NCBI RefSeq assembly: GCF_048771995.1
Contig: NC_133024.1
Location: forward strand, 23,018,001-23,082,000
From: Taeniopygia guttata
Lineage: Eukaryota; Chordata; Aves; Passeriformes; Estrildidae
Length of the DNA: 64,000 nt
Reading direction: 5' to 3'
This document shows, piece by piece, positions 1-12,530 of this stretch. Made by a program: the position numbers and the translations under genes. How positions within the stretch are numbered: the first letter of the stretch is position 1; the number at the start of each line of letters is the position of its first letter. Under the pieces are notes generated by a model, which saw nothing but the letters and a program-made list of their open reading frames with translations, was not told the origin of the DNA and made no database searches.

Positions 1-2230
1 TCAAATCCAAAGTTCAAAGCAAGTTCAAAGTACAGGAAACATATAGCCATGAAAATGGAAATAGTTGAGTTTTAAATCCATGAGATCAGAGCAGCTGGAA
101 TTTGCACTTTGCTGAAGCTGCCTGAGTCAGAATGCTCTGAAAAGATGAGAGTTAAATCCTGATGAATAAAAAAGAATGAAGGAGACCCTGGTTCTACCCT
201 TGAATTTTGGTGAAGGTATCTGTCTTTCCTAAATGACTTTCCAATACAGATGGAATTTACCCACTAAATATTTGGGTAGACCCTGCCATACAATACTAGT
301 GCATACTAGAAAAGAAATAACATTTTGCCTTTTTGGCCTTTAAGCAGAAGTGTGTTAGGGCTAGGAGAGGTCTAGCTCCATGGAATTAGGTTACTCAGGA
401 ACTGTTATTTTGGTAGAAGTCTAAGCAACACTTTACAGTGTGCTGTATGAAGGAGGCTCACCCTAAGGAGTGGTAAAGAAATCAAGCCTTAGCATTGCTA
501 AGCTCTGAAGATAAAAGCAGAAAAAGTGCACCAGTTTTGCTAGATGAATTGAGTAAAACAGGCATGTGTTTGGGTGCAAGACTGCTGCTGTTTGGGGAAA
601 TTATAAGAACAAACAGCTAGAGAAAGACAAGTCCTATGATTCCTTTTCCTCCTTTCCTGAAATCCTTTTGTGTTTATACATGATATCTAGGAGTGAGAAA
701 GAAATGGAGAAATGGACCAGGGGAAGATACAGCTCTGAAGGATGGAAAGATCCATCTGTATCATCTTGCCTGAAGTCCATTCCAACATCAGGCATGGAGC
801 CACATCCACCAGCTGCCCTGCATCATCCAGAGACACATACCTGAACAAAAGGGCAGGATTTTGAAAGTCCTCATCATGTAGTTTAGCACAAGTTTGGAAC
901 TGAGTACCTGCAGCCATGGCTTTGTCACCATGGATATGGAACAGGACTGTACAGGCTCATGTGACAGACTGCATTAGATTGCTGTGATTTCTTGGGACTA
1001 GTGCCATCTGAACTTCAGTGACAAGGATAAATCAAGACTGCAGGAGGAGATCTTGCTGACTAAAAATTTTGTACATTTTGGTGGTTAAATCAGGGTGTTT
1101 AATTTTGCAGTTGCTCTTCTGTCTGACCGGATTGCTCTCATCATAATGTAATTCATGCAAGCAATTAGGCAGTGCTGCCTACAGCAACACCTCATTCTCT
1201 CGAGGGATTAGAGGCAAAGAGGAAGTCACCATGGTCTCCTACACTTCAGTGTATATTTCTGTCTCTCTGTAGATCTCTCCAGCCCCTTGCAATTCATACA
1301 GAAATCCACAGTCCCTCATGCTTTGATATAACATACTTGCTTTGTCTTTAGCTGTAACATGGAAAGCTTTGGGTGCTTTGAGGATGGTAGAACAGAGGTG
1401 TGAACACAAGTGAAAGAAAAGTTGTTTTCAGTATCCCTGGGGCAAAGGCTTTCTGACTGTAAGCTGGTGTTACCACAGTTTGAGCCACATGTATGTCTGC
1501 TAAATGGTATGGGTGTCAGCCATCCAGCATTTCCTTATTCTTCTAGTCCTGCTGGTAGTTCAATCAGAGGTGGGCTCTGTCTTCTGCCCCAGGAGCAGCA
1601 CATTTACTGAAGCCTTTACTGAATAAAGAAGAATAATTCTTGACTCTTCTGCTGCTTGTACCCTGCCTCCATTCCTTTCCTGATACTTCTGAACCCCCTG
1701 ACCCTTGCAAAGGCAGCTCAGCAGCCTGCTCCATCTTCTATTGAATTGAATTGCAAATCTGGAGACGCTGCAGTGGGAGCAAGCCATCCATTTCAATTCT
1801 GTGTCCCTGCTGTCCCTCCCATGAGACCAGGGCAGACCCTGAGGAAATGCAGTCAGCATTTGTTGATTGAGCCTTCTGATGAGGTTAACTTCTGGTTTAG
1901 CAAGAAACCAGTCATATGGTCCCAGCCGTGTTTGGGCCAGCCAAGGCTCAGTCACAAGACAGAAGAAAATTTCTGCAGCTCTGCATACAACTCATGGACA
2001 GTGACTCACCCTTCTGGCAGCACCGGAGAAGCAAACTTGCAAAGCTGAGTTGCCCAGTAGGAATAATGATGCAAAAGCAGGCAGACAGTTTTGGACAACT
2101 TACCTACCTACCCACCCACCCTCCCACTGACAGGAGCACCCTTCAGCAAATTGCCTTTCTGCTGAGGAACCATGGAAGATGGATGGCCCATGGCAGGAGC
2201 ACCACGAGCTACAGCACGTGCTGCAGGAGA
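1..2230. other. No gene seen; single-copy intergenic DNA
   Basis: Open frames up to 131 aa overlap on opposite strands and lack domains. No repeat family recognised. Confidence 0.7.
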
Positions 2231-2283
2231 TTACAGTGCTCTGATCCTACAGTGCCCTGATCCTACAGTGCCCTGATCCTAAG
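2231..2283 (+). repeat. 16-bp tandem repeat, about 3.3 copies
   Basis: The unit CTACAGTGCCCTGATC repeats with one or two differences. It is followed closely by a hairpin at 2299-2317. Confidence 0.9.
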
Positions 2284-2298
2284 GATACCAGCACGGAC

Positions 2299-2317
2299 CA
2301 CAGACCCAGGGTCTGTG
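2299..2317. repeat. Hairpin-forming inverted repeat
   Basis: CACAGACCC and GGGTCTGTG flank a single A. With one bulged base the pairing extends into GGA...TCC (2295-2320). Confidence 0.85.
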
Positions 2318-2320
2318 TCC

Positions 2321-3964
2321 TTACTTGGAGTGACTAATTTTCCACTGACTGCCAGAGGTGAGGGGTCAGAGGAAGAGGTCAGAGTGGGTCACAGATCAGT
2401 AGAGACAATACAAATCAAACAGAAACCCTTGGCCTTTCAGGTTAGTTTGCATTAGCAGTTGTATCTATCTTTTTTTAGCTCCAGCCCTGCTTACCCTTTG
2501 GAGTAAACTGCTTTCCCTTGAGCACCTACAGAAGAGAAAGTCAGAAGATGGCAGACACACACACAAGGTTTATGCCTGACATCCCTCTGTGGTGACCCTG
2601 TGACAACAGGATTTCACTGCTGTCTCCCCAGAGCTGCTCCCATTCCTGGTGACTTCAGTGACAAAAGTTTTGGCCTTTTTAAGACATTATTATGTTGGGT
2701 ATTTTGGGCAGGGCTTTGCTCTGTGGCATGCTGGGTGTCACATCAGCCCTGGTGTGCCCTACTGGGCACTCTGCATTCACCTTGTGTGAGCCACCAATGC
2801 CCCCTTCAGCACACTTGGGTTACAGTGTCACTTGAAAACATTCCCTCTCACCATTACTGCATCCCAAGGGTGCTTGTTACTAACTCTCAAGGACTAGGCA
2901 TAGAGAATAGAGGGAAAAGGACTCCTCACTCTGTGTTTCAGCTTTGGTGTGGATATGTGTGTTTATGTTTTTCCTTCTTTCAGTGAAGACAACAAATGAA
3001 TTCACAATCCCATTCAAAAATTAAGAGTTACATGGTTACGTCTGTGTCATGCCTGCAGCCCTCATAATGGCTGTCTTGAAAGCAATAGCTCAATTTTTCA
3101 GCAGATTTGCTGAAATTTTAAATTAGATCTGATTCCAAACTGAGAAGCAAAAGGCGCCTTCTGGTTATTTCTTCATGGAGTGAAGAAGATGGCTGACCAC
3201 TAGCTCAGTGAGACTAGGGTGTCCTGATGGCATGGGAATATCAGGGAATGCAGAGCATGACCCTGAGCCAACTCCTCCCTGTGGGTGGCTGCTCCTTGTC
3301 ATGGCACTCATGACATGATGTCTTTGGAAGCTGCCGGAAGGCAAAGTGCTTCCTTGCTTTCCTTTTCTAGTTAGTGGTTCTTTCTGAGGAGATGGTAGTT
3401 CTTTCTCCCTTTCCCTTCTTTCAGGCGTGTTTGATTTGGGGTTTTCACAGGTGCTGTTTGGGGTTTTCAAGTCACTTGGGCAAAGATCTTTAGCCCTGGG
3501 AAGAAAATTGTAACAGGGCTGCACATTCAGGGACTTTGATAGGGACCAGAAGTTGCAGGGTTTGGCTTAGTAGGGGAACATGTTTTAGCTGTGGAGAAGA
3601 TAATTGGTTGTAAAAAACATATGGCACATCTCTGTGTGAGCAAGGCAGTTGTTATGTTGACAAAATCAGCCTTGCTGACAGAATGGCTATGGAGCATTTT
3701 ACTGTACAGTGAATTCTTTATCTTGTTGTATGTTTCCCTGTAGTGACTATTAGAAGTTATCATCTTCAATATCCCTCTTGTCTCACATCTGGTGAGAAAC
3801 AGTAAGGTCAATATCCCGCAAGCCATCAACGTCTCAGCAAGCCCACATATTTTTTTTTTTTTTGTCTTGGCAACAGCCAATGAATCTCAGAAGGCTTCCT
3901 TGAAACACAGGAGAGAGGAATCTGTTTATAGTCCCTGTGTTATTACTTAGAATATTCACAGAGT
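2321..3964. other. No gene seen; single-copy intergenic DNA
   Basis: A short poly-T (3850-3863) is the only repeat. Frames of 117-128 aa are unrecognised and have no splice support. Confidence 0.7.
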
Positions 3965-4150
3965 CAAGAATAGTTTAGGTTGAAAGGGACCTTTAAAGGT
4001 CATCCAGTCCAACCCTCTTGCAATGAGCAGGGATCTCTTAAATCAGATCAGGTTGCCCTGTCAAACCAGACCTTAAATGTTTCCAGAAACAGGGCATCTG
4101 CCACACCTCTGGGCAACCTGTTCCAGTATTTCACCACTAACACCTGCTGG
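3965..4150 (-). mobile_element. CR1 LINE 3' end fragment
   Basis: Minus-strand CR1 3' UTR. It reads ttgaaagggacctttaaagg, tcatccagtccaaccctc, then ctgggcaacctgttccag. The fragment is short and ends at a T-rich tract (4150-4190). Confidence 0.9.
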
Positions 4151-4264
4151 TTTTTTGGTTGTTTTTTTTTCAAATTTTTTTTGCCACAATAATTGCTTCT
4201 TCTTGAGCTGGAAAAAACCCAGAGTGTCCCAGGAAAAGGTGGCCTTGTGCCCAGGAATGAGATG

Positions 4265-4278
4265 GTTTCCATGGCAAT
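4265..4278. promoter_or_regulatory. RFX/X-box-like site
   Basis: GTTTCCATGGCAAT matches the X-box GTTGCCATGGCAAC at 12 of 14 positions. It is in non-repeat sequence just right of a CR1 fragment. Function untested. Confidence 0.3.
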
Positions 4279-7200
4279 AGATTAAGATGGGCTGTCTAAG
4301 GCCAAACCAGATCTCAGCAAACTCTGAGAAAATCTGGGGTGTTGGTGCCCATTTCAGTCTGCAAGCACAGCACCATGGTGTCTGAGTCCTTTTGATCAGC
4401 TGTGAAATAGAAAGACTCTGCAGCTTCCTAGGGATTTACATTCAAAAGGTGCTGCAGCACTGCCTGATTTGGTCAATATTGCTGGGAAAAAAGCAAACCA
4501 GTGGTGAATTTACTGCTCAGGGTTGTGCTTTCACAAGGAAAGTAGGGTAGAATTAGTCCTTGAATCATGACAGCTCCTTTCTGTCCTCTCTTAATAGTTT
4601 GATCATGACCCTCAGCATGGGAATGTGGGAAAAGGAGTTTTGGGGTTATTTAGTCCCATATGCTTTGATACAGGGATTGAAAATTTAATCCTTTTACTGT
4701 ATGTAGTTTCCTGCATGACACTTAACAGAAACCTGAGACAGAGACATCAGGTTGGTAATGTCAATTTGTTTGCTTTAGACTTTTCTGCTTTGGCCATCTG
4801 CAAATTGAAGTGGCTCCAATAATGGGCAGCCTCCAGCAAAATATCTGTGTGATTTTTTGAGGAGCCTAACAGTGGAAATTGCGTATTTGCAGAAATTTTA
4901 GCATGCTTGATGTAATCTATCTTCTTTTCTGACTGTAGGCTGTTGAGAGGAGGGATTCTCTGCACAGGAAGAGAACTATTTTTTCAGAAGAAATCTGGTT
5001 CTAGCTTGACTACTTATTCAGTATCTAAGTGGATATTTCTTTTCTTATTTGCACAGCTTCAGTCAGAAAAAGGTAACAAATCTGCTGCAGTCTCTGGCGT
5101 AAGTCTTTCTTACTCATGACTTTAATGAAAGTATTAGTTTAGAACCCCTTCCTAGACAGGCTGCTTCAATTGTTGCCCAAAGAGTAACTCCAAATTATCT
5201 ATTAGCAGCTTGGGCTATTTTTGAACAACAACAGCATCTTTTTTATATTAATAATTTATGTGCCTAAAAATTTTCCTGTCATTCTTCTCCTCAGAATTAG
5301 TTTTGGGGTTTTTTTTAATTAGCTCCCTGTTGAACAGACTGTGTTTTGATCTGGGGAGAAATGAGAGTTACTGCTTGATGACAGTTGAGACCGACATTAT
5401 TGGGAACATCCCTGCATGTCTTACCAGCAGTTGGATATATTTGACTGAGCTGATGTTGGATGACATTTTCACTCCAGTGTAAGACAGCCCATGTGGTTGA
5501 GTGCTGGTGGTAGGACATAACCTAAAAGCTGACACCTTATCACTTGTAAGATTACCTTGTCCATTTTTATGGTTTTAGCATGGCCAGTTAAAAGCAGTAA
5601 GCAAGCAGTGAGCAATCTTTTCTAGCCACCTTCCAAAGTCGCAAACATTAGCAAATAAGGAAATTTAGAAGTCACAGATAAACAATAAAGTTGCATTGTT
5701 ACCAGCAGTGAAACTATCAGAATCCTTTCTGAATGCATTTCTACTTTTTACCCAAACAACTGATTCTAATAAGATAAAAATGTATTTAAACACTACATAA
5801 AACAGCTACTTCTACCTATCCCTGTCAGTTCTGATGATTTTTCATTGGTGAAACAACAACTAGTTTTTCCTTAAGTACCCCTGGCTAGTAAAGTTTGTTG
5901 ATAGTCATGTTGTTTAATTACTTAGTTCATAAGCTATTATTCAGGCTTTTAGTTAGCACAGTGCTCTTTTCATAGACTTGTTGATGGTCTCAGTTTAGCA
6001 GAGGCAGTATTTGTCTGCAAACTCACTCCTCAGTGGAACTGTGTGTAAGTCTCGAGCCCGAGATCCTCCTGAGGATCTTTCCAATGCCTCTTGCTATCAG
6101 TGTGTCTCTGCACCTCTTTTCTACTTGCTTTTCTTTTTTGTTTGGAAGCAGGATGCTGTCTAATTTCCCTGAAGAGCCAAGCACCCCTGTCATCCACTAT
6201 TACTCATGGTGACTGTGGCACACAGCTGTGATGGCCATGGAATCTCTCGGATTGACACCACTGCGTCTCATGGGATAGGAAATCCTCCTGAAGATCCCAT
6301 GAGGTAACATAAAATAGTAGCATAAAGCATTTCCCATAAACCACTTCAAGCTCAAAAAAAAATGGCTCTTCAAACTCAAAATTATTATTTTATTGTCAAT
6401 TAGACTATTTTGGCATAAAATGGTTTGGTTTGCAATAATCAAAAATCAAACCTTTTCATTTAAATTTTTGACTATGTTATTCTTCAATTTCTTTCTTTTC
6501 ATTCAGATTTTCTATTCAAACACCTGACAGTAAATTTCTGATGTTGTTAAACTGAATCTCCAAGCAGCTGTTTTGACTTTCCCATATCAATTTCTTGCAT
6601 ATTGAATGGAAACTTCTGGGCAACTTCAGTGATAATGTTTTTATTTGTTTCCTTGCCTCACTATCTGTCATAGCTGAAAGAAAAATACAGGGTAACAATG
6701 TCCAAAGCGGCCAAGTCCCCTCAGCCTAAACTTTATCAAGGCCAGCATGATTAGTGCCAGCTTTAAGCACAGCTTACATAGGCAGTTGCCCAGGGCAGCA
6801 GGCTGCTGGTGGCAGCAGAACAGTCACTGCTCCTCTGCCTTCTTTTCTGTGTCAGAGCCACTGAGACAGAGCTGCTGCCATGCACACAGGTCGATGTGGG
6901 TGAGCCAGTGGCTGTGCCTGGGTGTGCTTTGTCTCCCTTGGAGCAGTGACTGCTGCCCATCTTCCTCTTGCTCCCCTGGCATCACCCTGAGGGTGGAGCT
7001 CTCCCAGCTCCCCTTTTGCCCTCTGCTTGCCATCCTCAGGCAGAGAGAGCCCGTCCGTGCTACTTCTCTATAAGTGGCAAAGTTGAACTTCATTTACACC
7101 AACAAAGGGCTTTGAACTGGCTATGCAAGATGTTCTGCCTTATGTTATAAATGAGGATCATGTTCTTCAGTCTGTCATGTTCTTTGGAAAACATTACTGC

Positions 7201-7515
7201 ATGAAATATTCCTACCACTGGATTTTTTGTATCTCTACATAAGTCATTTGAATGGTTGTCAGGAATAGCCTTGGTACCTTCAGAAAACAGTCATTTGACT
7301 CTGCACTTTTTTCCACTTGGATCCATGTGTACAGTTGTGTGTTGTGTGTGTGGCTGATGAGAGGAATATATCTTGTATGCATATATTTGTGCGTGAGCAT
7401 GATTTTGAACAAGTCTGTGCTTATTTGAGTCTGATGATGGTTTACATAGAAGGTTTGAAACACAGATGCTGGGTATATATTCTGAAGTTTATGGATAGAC
7501 ATCTCTATGTAGACA
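4279..7515. other. No gene seen; AT-rich intergenic DNA
   Basis: A locally GC-richer patch at 6770-7060 gives short overlapping frames on both strands without domains. Nothing else recognised. Confidence 0.7.
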
Positions 7516-7869
7516 AAGGAGAGGAGGAGGCTCAGGAGTGACATTATGGCTCTCTGCAACTACCTGAAAAGAGGTTGAGACCAGGTAGGGGTTTCCCTCT
7601 TCTACCAAGCTACTAGCAACAGGATGGGAGGACATAGTCAGGGGGAGGTTCAGGCTGGACATTAGGAGGAATTTCTTCACAGAAAGGGGTGATTAGACAT
7701 TGGAATGGACTGCCCAGGGAAGTGGTGGAGTCACCATCCCTGGAGGTGTTTAAGGAAAGACTGGACATGGGACTCAGTGCTGTGGTCCTGTTGACATGGT
7801 GGTGTTCAGAGATAGACTGGACTTGAGGATCTTACAGGTTTTTTCTAAGCAAATTGTGTGATTCTGTAG
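7516..7869 (+). mobile_element. CR1 LINE 3' fragment, plus strand
   Basis: Contains typical CR1 3' text in sense orientation: ggctggacattaggaggaat, then ccatccctggaggtgtttaa, ending gattctgtag, a decayed form of the CR1 terminal ATTCTATG repeat. It is the only clear CR1 fragment in the window on the plus strand. 5'-truncated. Confidence 0.9.
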
Positions 7870-8180
7870 TTGAGTTTTGCTTAGTTCAGAGAACTGAGGT
7901 GCAGCTCTGGGTCTTGAAACCTGTGTTGCCTGCTCCCACCTAACAGAGGAACACCTCCAGTTCCTGACAGGGGCTGTAAGGTATCACATGCCAGGTGAAG
8001 AGATGTCCAATGTGGTTAAACACTGTAGTGCCTCTGCTGCATTGCCTGGGCTAGTTCTAATAAAGATGATGCTGGTATATGATGCAGCTACAAAGTCTTC
8101 TCCAGATGAAGACGAAGAGTCTCCCTGTTCCAAGAGACGCTTGAGGTGGACATTTCTAGCCAGAATAGTAATACTGTTCA

Positions 8181-8626
8181 TGCCTTGAGAAGGCTGACCT
8201 AGAACAGAGGTTAGACAAAGTTAAAGTAGGTATTTATTAAAAGGCCTCAATAGATACACCTTGGGCAGTACAAGAGCCTGGCCAGGGCTACACTCAAGAT
8301 GAACCTAAAATGGCCACAAAATGGACAACTGGTCATGAGGTCTCACACTTTTGTAAGTTTTGGTCTATTTGCATTTTTGGGTTAATTGTCCAATTACAGC
8401 TCCAGATCATGATGTCCCATCCTTCTTGTTTTCTCTCTCCAGTACACCATTGTTTATGCTCTTGGGCCTGAAATTTGTAACAATTGTCCTTGGTCCCAGG
8501 CTAGACAAGGAATTGTTTTGTCTACCTTCTCTGTGAAGAGAGTTTACCAATACTTAATATGAAGCTCAGAACTGCACAATTAGGCAGCACAGAATCTGAA
8601 AAATATGAAAGCTAAAACTTAAGACA
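8181..8626 (-). mobile_element. Solo LTR of an avian endogenous retrovirus
   Basis: About 446 bp in minus orientation. In its own sense it begins TGTCTTAAG and ends CTCAAGGCA, with short inverted ends and an AATAAA signal about 50 bp before the end. There is no adjacent gag, pol or env. I could not find a clear target-site duplication, so the edges may be off by a few bases, or the flanks have diverged. It appears moderately old. Confidence 0.65.
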
Positions 8627-11036
8627 TCACTATCATGGTGAGCAGTGGCTGCAGAAGTGGTGTGCGCAGTCACACAACATGAGCTCTGTTTGGCGGCTGT
8701 GAATGACAAGTGATGCTGCAGCTCAGCGACAGCATTTCAGTGCTGCACAAAAGATGCTCTCATGCTTCTATGCTGCACTAGTGAGAGCCACAACTGTGGA
8801 TGTGGGTGTGGTGGGCAGAACATGCGTGGGGAGAAACACGGGCCAGCTTTTAATTTTTGTTCTTTGTGGGGCAGGCCATACGTTGTGTGCATGCTGACAT
8901 GGCTCCTGCAAGTCGCTGATCTGGGCAGTAAGAGGGTTACATGTTTGGTGTTGTTTGGGTGGCAGGCACTGTCTGTGCGTTGGACCTCCACAAAGGACAA
9001 CAGAAAAATCAAATTAAAAAGCTGTTGTTGTGGACACCGCACAAGACAGAGCTGTATCTTTGCTTTAGTCCTTCATCTTGTCTCCCACAGCTTTTTTCCT
9101 TTCATTGTTTCCAGGGCGGGGAGATCTTCACTTTATCTGTGGAGTGACCTTCCAATCCCCTGCCTGCAGCACTGGAAAGAGATTAGCACCAATGAGAAAA
9201 CACAGAGGAAATCTGCTGGAGCCAGTATGGGAAAGTCTGTGACAGTAGGAGTGGGCAGCAAGGTGTCTGAGCATGGCCAGGCCGTGTCTAGGGGACACAG
9301 ACACAGGATGGTTTCAGCCTCTGGTGCCACTGTTCCAGTGGGGAATTGCAACCACTTTAATTAGAAGCTAGCTTTAGCATTTCCCCAGAGCAGCAGGAGA
9401 GGGGGAGATGAGAAGTCCCCAGAGAGGAGGGGGAAGCTGGAAAAAAGGAGCAATGAACACAAACTGGCATAGACTTTCTAAAGAAGGTACTGCACACCTG
9501 AAGATCTTCCAGGAGGGCATCAAGAAAAAAATAGGAGTGGTTTCAATTAATCCAAAGAAAAGCTGGTGGGGAAAGATTTTCTTTGTTCCAAATATCAAAA
9601 GTTTCCAAGTCTGTGGATCTTTGCCTGCTTACAGCATGGTTGCCTTTAGGCTATGAGGTCTGCTGTGGGCTACAGGCAAATTCCCTCACTTGGCATCCCG
9701 ATTTGCAGTACAGTGCCTGAGAAATTGCTCAAGGCCCACCCTGATCTAGTATCAGGCAGAGGTGAAAAGTAGAGCTGGAAGTTGAGGAAGCCAGCATGTT
9801 ATCAACACAAGCAATGAGAGACTGGCTGTGAGGACCAGGAACACATTTTCTGTGTACAGAGTGTGTTCTAGGTTTGCAGAATGTAACAGCAGGTGTGGGG
9901 AGGAGGAATTGGATCATGCTGGGTAAGCAGACAAAGAGGGATTTCAGGCAGAATGGGCAGGATATGATTAGCCTTCTCTCTGCAGCCAAGTCTCGTCTTC
10001 CTATGGCTGGACATAGCTTGCATGGAAATGGCTATTCCCTGGGCCCTAGCTAATATAGTAAGGGTTAATGCATTGCAGAGTGGCAATAAATTTTGTGTGT
10101 ATGACAGAGGAGTGGGCCGGAAATGTTTGCTGAGGAGAAGCTGTTGTCAGCATTGTGCCTTCTCTTCCTTTCCTCTAATGAAATGTCCATTGACATTTAT
10201 GGTCTTGTCACCTGGTGAGAAAGCCATTGTCACTTTTACTGACACTTCTCCCATCACAGCGGGTCCCATTCTAGCTCTTCAAAGTAATTTTCACCTTCTT
10301 TTTCATGGATAAGCCTTTCCTGGATGGATTTACCTGCCCATTGAACTGGCAAAGATTACTTCAAGACAGCAGCAGAGTAGACCTCTACAGCTTTGCTGTC
10401 TGTGAACTGCACCCACACTCTTCTAGGGACACTTGAGGAGCCTGTGTCATGGGCAGTCAGCAGTTTACACCCTGCAGCCTGTTGTAAAGCATCCAAACAC
10501 ACCCTGCTTTCCAGTGACTTACTCTTAGGTTTTCTTGCTCCTGTCTTTGCCTTTTTTTATCTTTCAGATAGCTCTTGGTCTCACTGGCTCTTTTATGAGC
10601 ATGGCAGGTCTCAAAGACAAGCTTTGTTCACTTTGTTCACTCAAAGACCATCTCAGTGTCTCAACAAGAAAAGGACAACAATGGGGGCTCAACCCTTATT
10701 AGCCATCAGAAACTCTACACTAGAGGGACCCCCTAAAGGTATCTAAGATGTGAAAAATACTTCTTAGTTTCCATGATGCAGGATTAAGATGGCTAGGAAC
10801 CTGTGCCTCAGTAGTAGTAGAGTTTATGATGCTATTTGCTTTACTGCAAAACAATAGTTATTTTACTCTGAAGATACATGGCTGCATTGTCAAACAGCTA
10901 CACATTCCTTTGTAACATGTCATGGTTGGGCACGAACTCATAAGGTTTTTTTTTAAGATAAAATCTACCACACTACCTTTCAGTGAAAAGGCAAATAATC
11001 AGTCTTTACTCAGTTGTCTTTGGTGTAGTTCATGCT
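8627..11036. other. No gene seen; includes an unrecognised 200-aa frame
   Basis: The plus frame 8762-9364 is the longest outside repeats but begins in a Cys/Gly-rich, repeat-like context, and I recognise no domain or homologue. An overlapping minus frame of 101 aa argues for composition rather than coding. Confidence 0.6.
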
Positions 11037-11109
11037 ATTTTTTGTTTGTTCATTTGTTTTCATTTGTTTGTTTTTTTTTTCTTGTAGTTAGGTATTTTTT
11101 TTTTTTTTG
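11037..11109 (+). repeat. T-rich low-complexity tract
   Basis: TTTG units then T runs of 10 and about 14, interrupted by short mixed sequence. A minor member of the T/G class. Confidence 0.8.
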
Positions 11110-11639
11110 GTTGGGGAGGGAGGATCTTAGCTCATACTTCAAGGTTTTCCTCAACATTATAAAACCCCTCAGAGAACTGACCACCTACTTCCACAGCTGG
11201 TAGGATGAGATCACAGAAATCTTCCATGGTCTCTCAGAGGAACTCCTAGGTTGCTGGTAGAAGTCTATGAACAAAGAAGAAGGCTTAATGCCAGTACCAT
11301 CCCCTCTTGCATGTGCAGCTCTAACCATCAAATTTTTCACAGTCATGGGGGGAGATGTTTGATTTTTAGGTCCAACTGTGCTTCCCAGGCAACTGTTTCC
11401 TACCTCCTCAGAGGATACACAGTGGGCTGGAAGGAAGGCTGGTTCTGGTCTTCAGACTGCCAGCTGGACTTCTCTGGTATGGTGTTGGCATCTAGACAAA
11501 GTACAACTCCTGTATGTTTTCTTCTGATGGTTTATTTTTGAGTATGAAAACAAACAGGAAGAACAGCTCCTGAGTCTGGAGGTGCACAGGTCTTACTACA
11601 TCGCATGGGAACTGAAATAAAAAAATCTTTACTCCTTCA

Positions 11640-11904
11640 CATCACAGAATCACAGAACTGGGTGGGTTGCAGGGAACCACAGTGGGTCATCTGCTCCAAC
11701 CTCACAACTTAAGCAGGGTCATCCCAGAGCACATGGCACAGGAGTGTGTCCAGATGGTCTGGAATATCTCCAGTGAGGGAGACACAACAGCATCTCTGGG
11801 CAATCTGTTCCAGTGCTCGGTCACCTGCACAGTAAAGAAGCTGTTCCTCATGTTCAGGCGTAATTTCTGAGCAACAGTGTCTACCTGTTGTCTCTTGTCC
11901 CATT
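11640..11904 (-). mobile_element. CR1 LINE, 3' portion (left piece, split by an LTR)
   Basis: Minus-strand CR1 3' region. It begins with the typical end (cacagaatcacagaac) and continues with recognisable CR1 phrases (ctgggcaatctgttccagtg, agtaaagaagctgttcctca). The match stops at 11904-11910, where an LTR is inserted, and resumes at 12531. Confidence 0.9.
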
Positions 11905-11910
11905 GTTCAG

Positions 11911-12530
11911 TGTCGGAATCTGAGGTATTGATGATTCCAAGATTGTAAAAAGTCTCTGTCTTTCTGCCCCGTTGCCAAAGAAGAAGTCATAATTCGTCTG
12001 TGCTGTTTTCAAGGTTGTTTATTCTTGCTTATCTCTAACATGTTCTGCTGCCCTGCCGCAGGTCTGTCCTGCAGGGCAGCGTGTGGGGCTCTGCCCTCAG
12101 TGGGATGTTACAAACATTATATACCAGAAACTACCTGTGCTGTATTTACAATAATGTGCCAATATCTGTCACCTACGTTGAACAGTGTGTCCCCAGCCTA
12201 AACCAACAGAAAAATGCCAACACTACAGTGAAACATGGAGGGCATGAAGAAGGAGAAAAAGGACAAGACACACCCAATTTCCTCCATCTTGTCCCCTTTG
12301 AACCCCTAATCTAGAATCCTAAAATTTGACTTTTGCACCTGTGCCACACTTAATTATTACTCATATCAAACACTCAGAGCTTGTAATTCATCCTGTAAGA
12401 TTGAAAACTCTTTTCCATTGACAGAGATCAGAGACAGTGTCTCTGGGGGCTCTGTACAGGGGGGTTCCTGACCCCCTGCCAGGGTCCCAGGCCTTCCAGG
12501 GCAGCCAGAGGGAAGCTCTGGATTCCCACA
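11911..12530 (-). mobile_element. Solo LTR of an avian endogenous retrovirus, nested in CR1
   Basis: A 620-bp LTR in minus orientation. In its own sense it starts TGTGGGAATC and ends GATTCCGACA, near-perfect inverted ends. It carries a polyadenylation signal (AATAAA) about 100 bp before its end. The flanks gttcag (11905-11910) and gctcag (12531-12536) look like a 6-bp target duplication with one difference. No internal retroviral genes are present, so this is a solo LTR left by recombination. A 6-bp duplication would fit a class II (ERVK-like) element. It is younger than the CR1 it interrupts. Confidence 0.85.

Noticed and set aside
1560-1660. Possible LTR end with AATAAA near 1622
   Set aside because: No matching start, no inverted ends and no flanking duplication were found.
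8762-9364. 200-aa plus-strand frame starting MLLCCTSESHNCGCGCGG
   Set aside because: No recognised domain and overlapping opposite-strand frames. The start MLLCC only superficially resembles GAP43 MLCC.
10918-10950. TGTCATGGTT, the start word of some bird LTRs
   Set aside because: The match ends after about ten bases; no LTR body follows.
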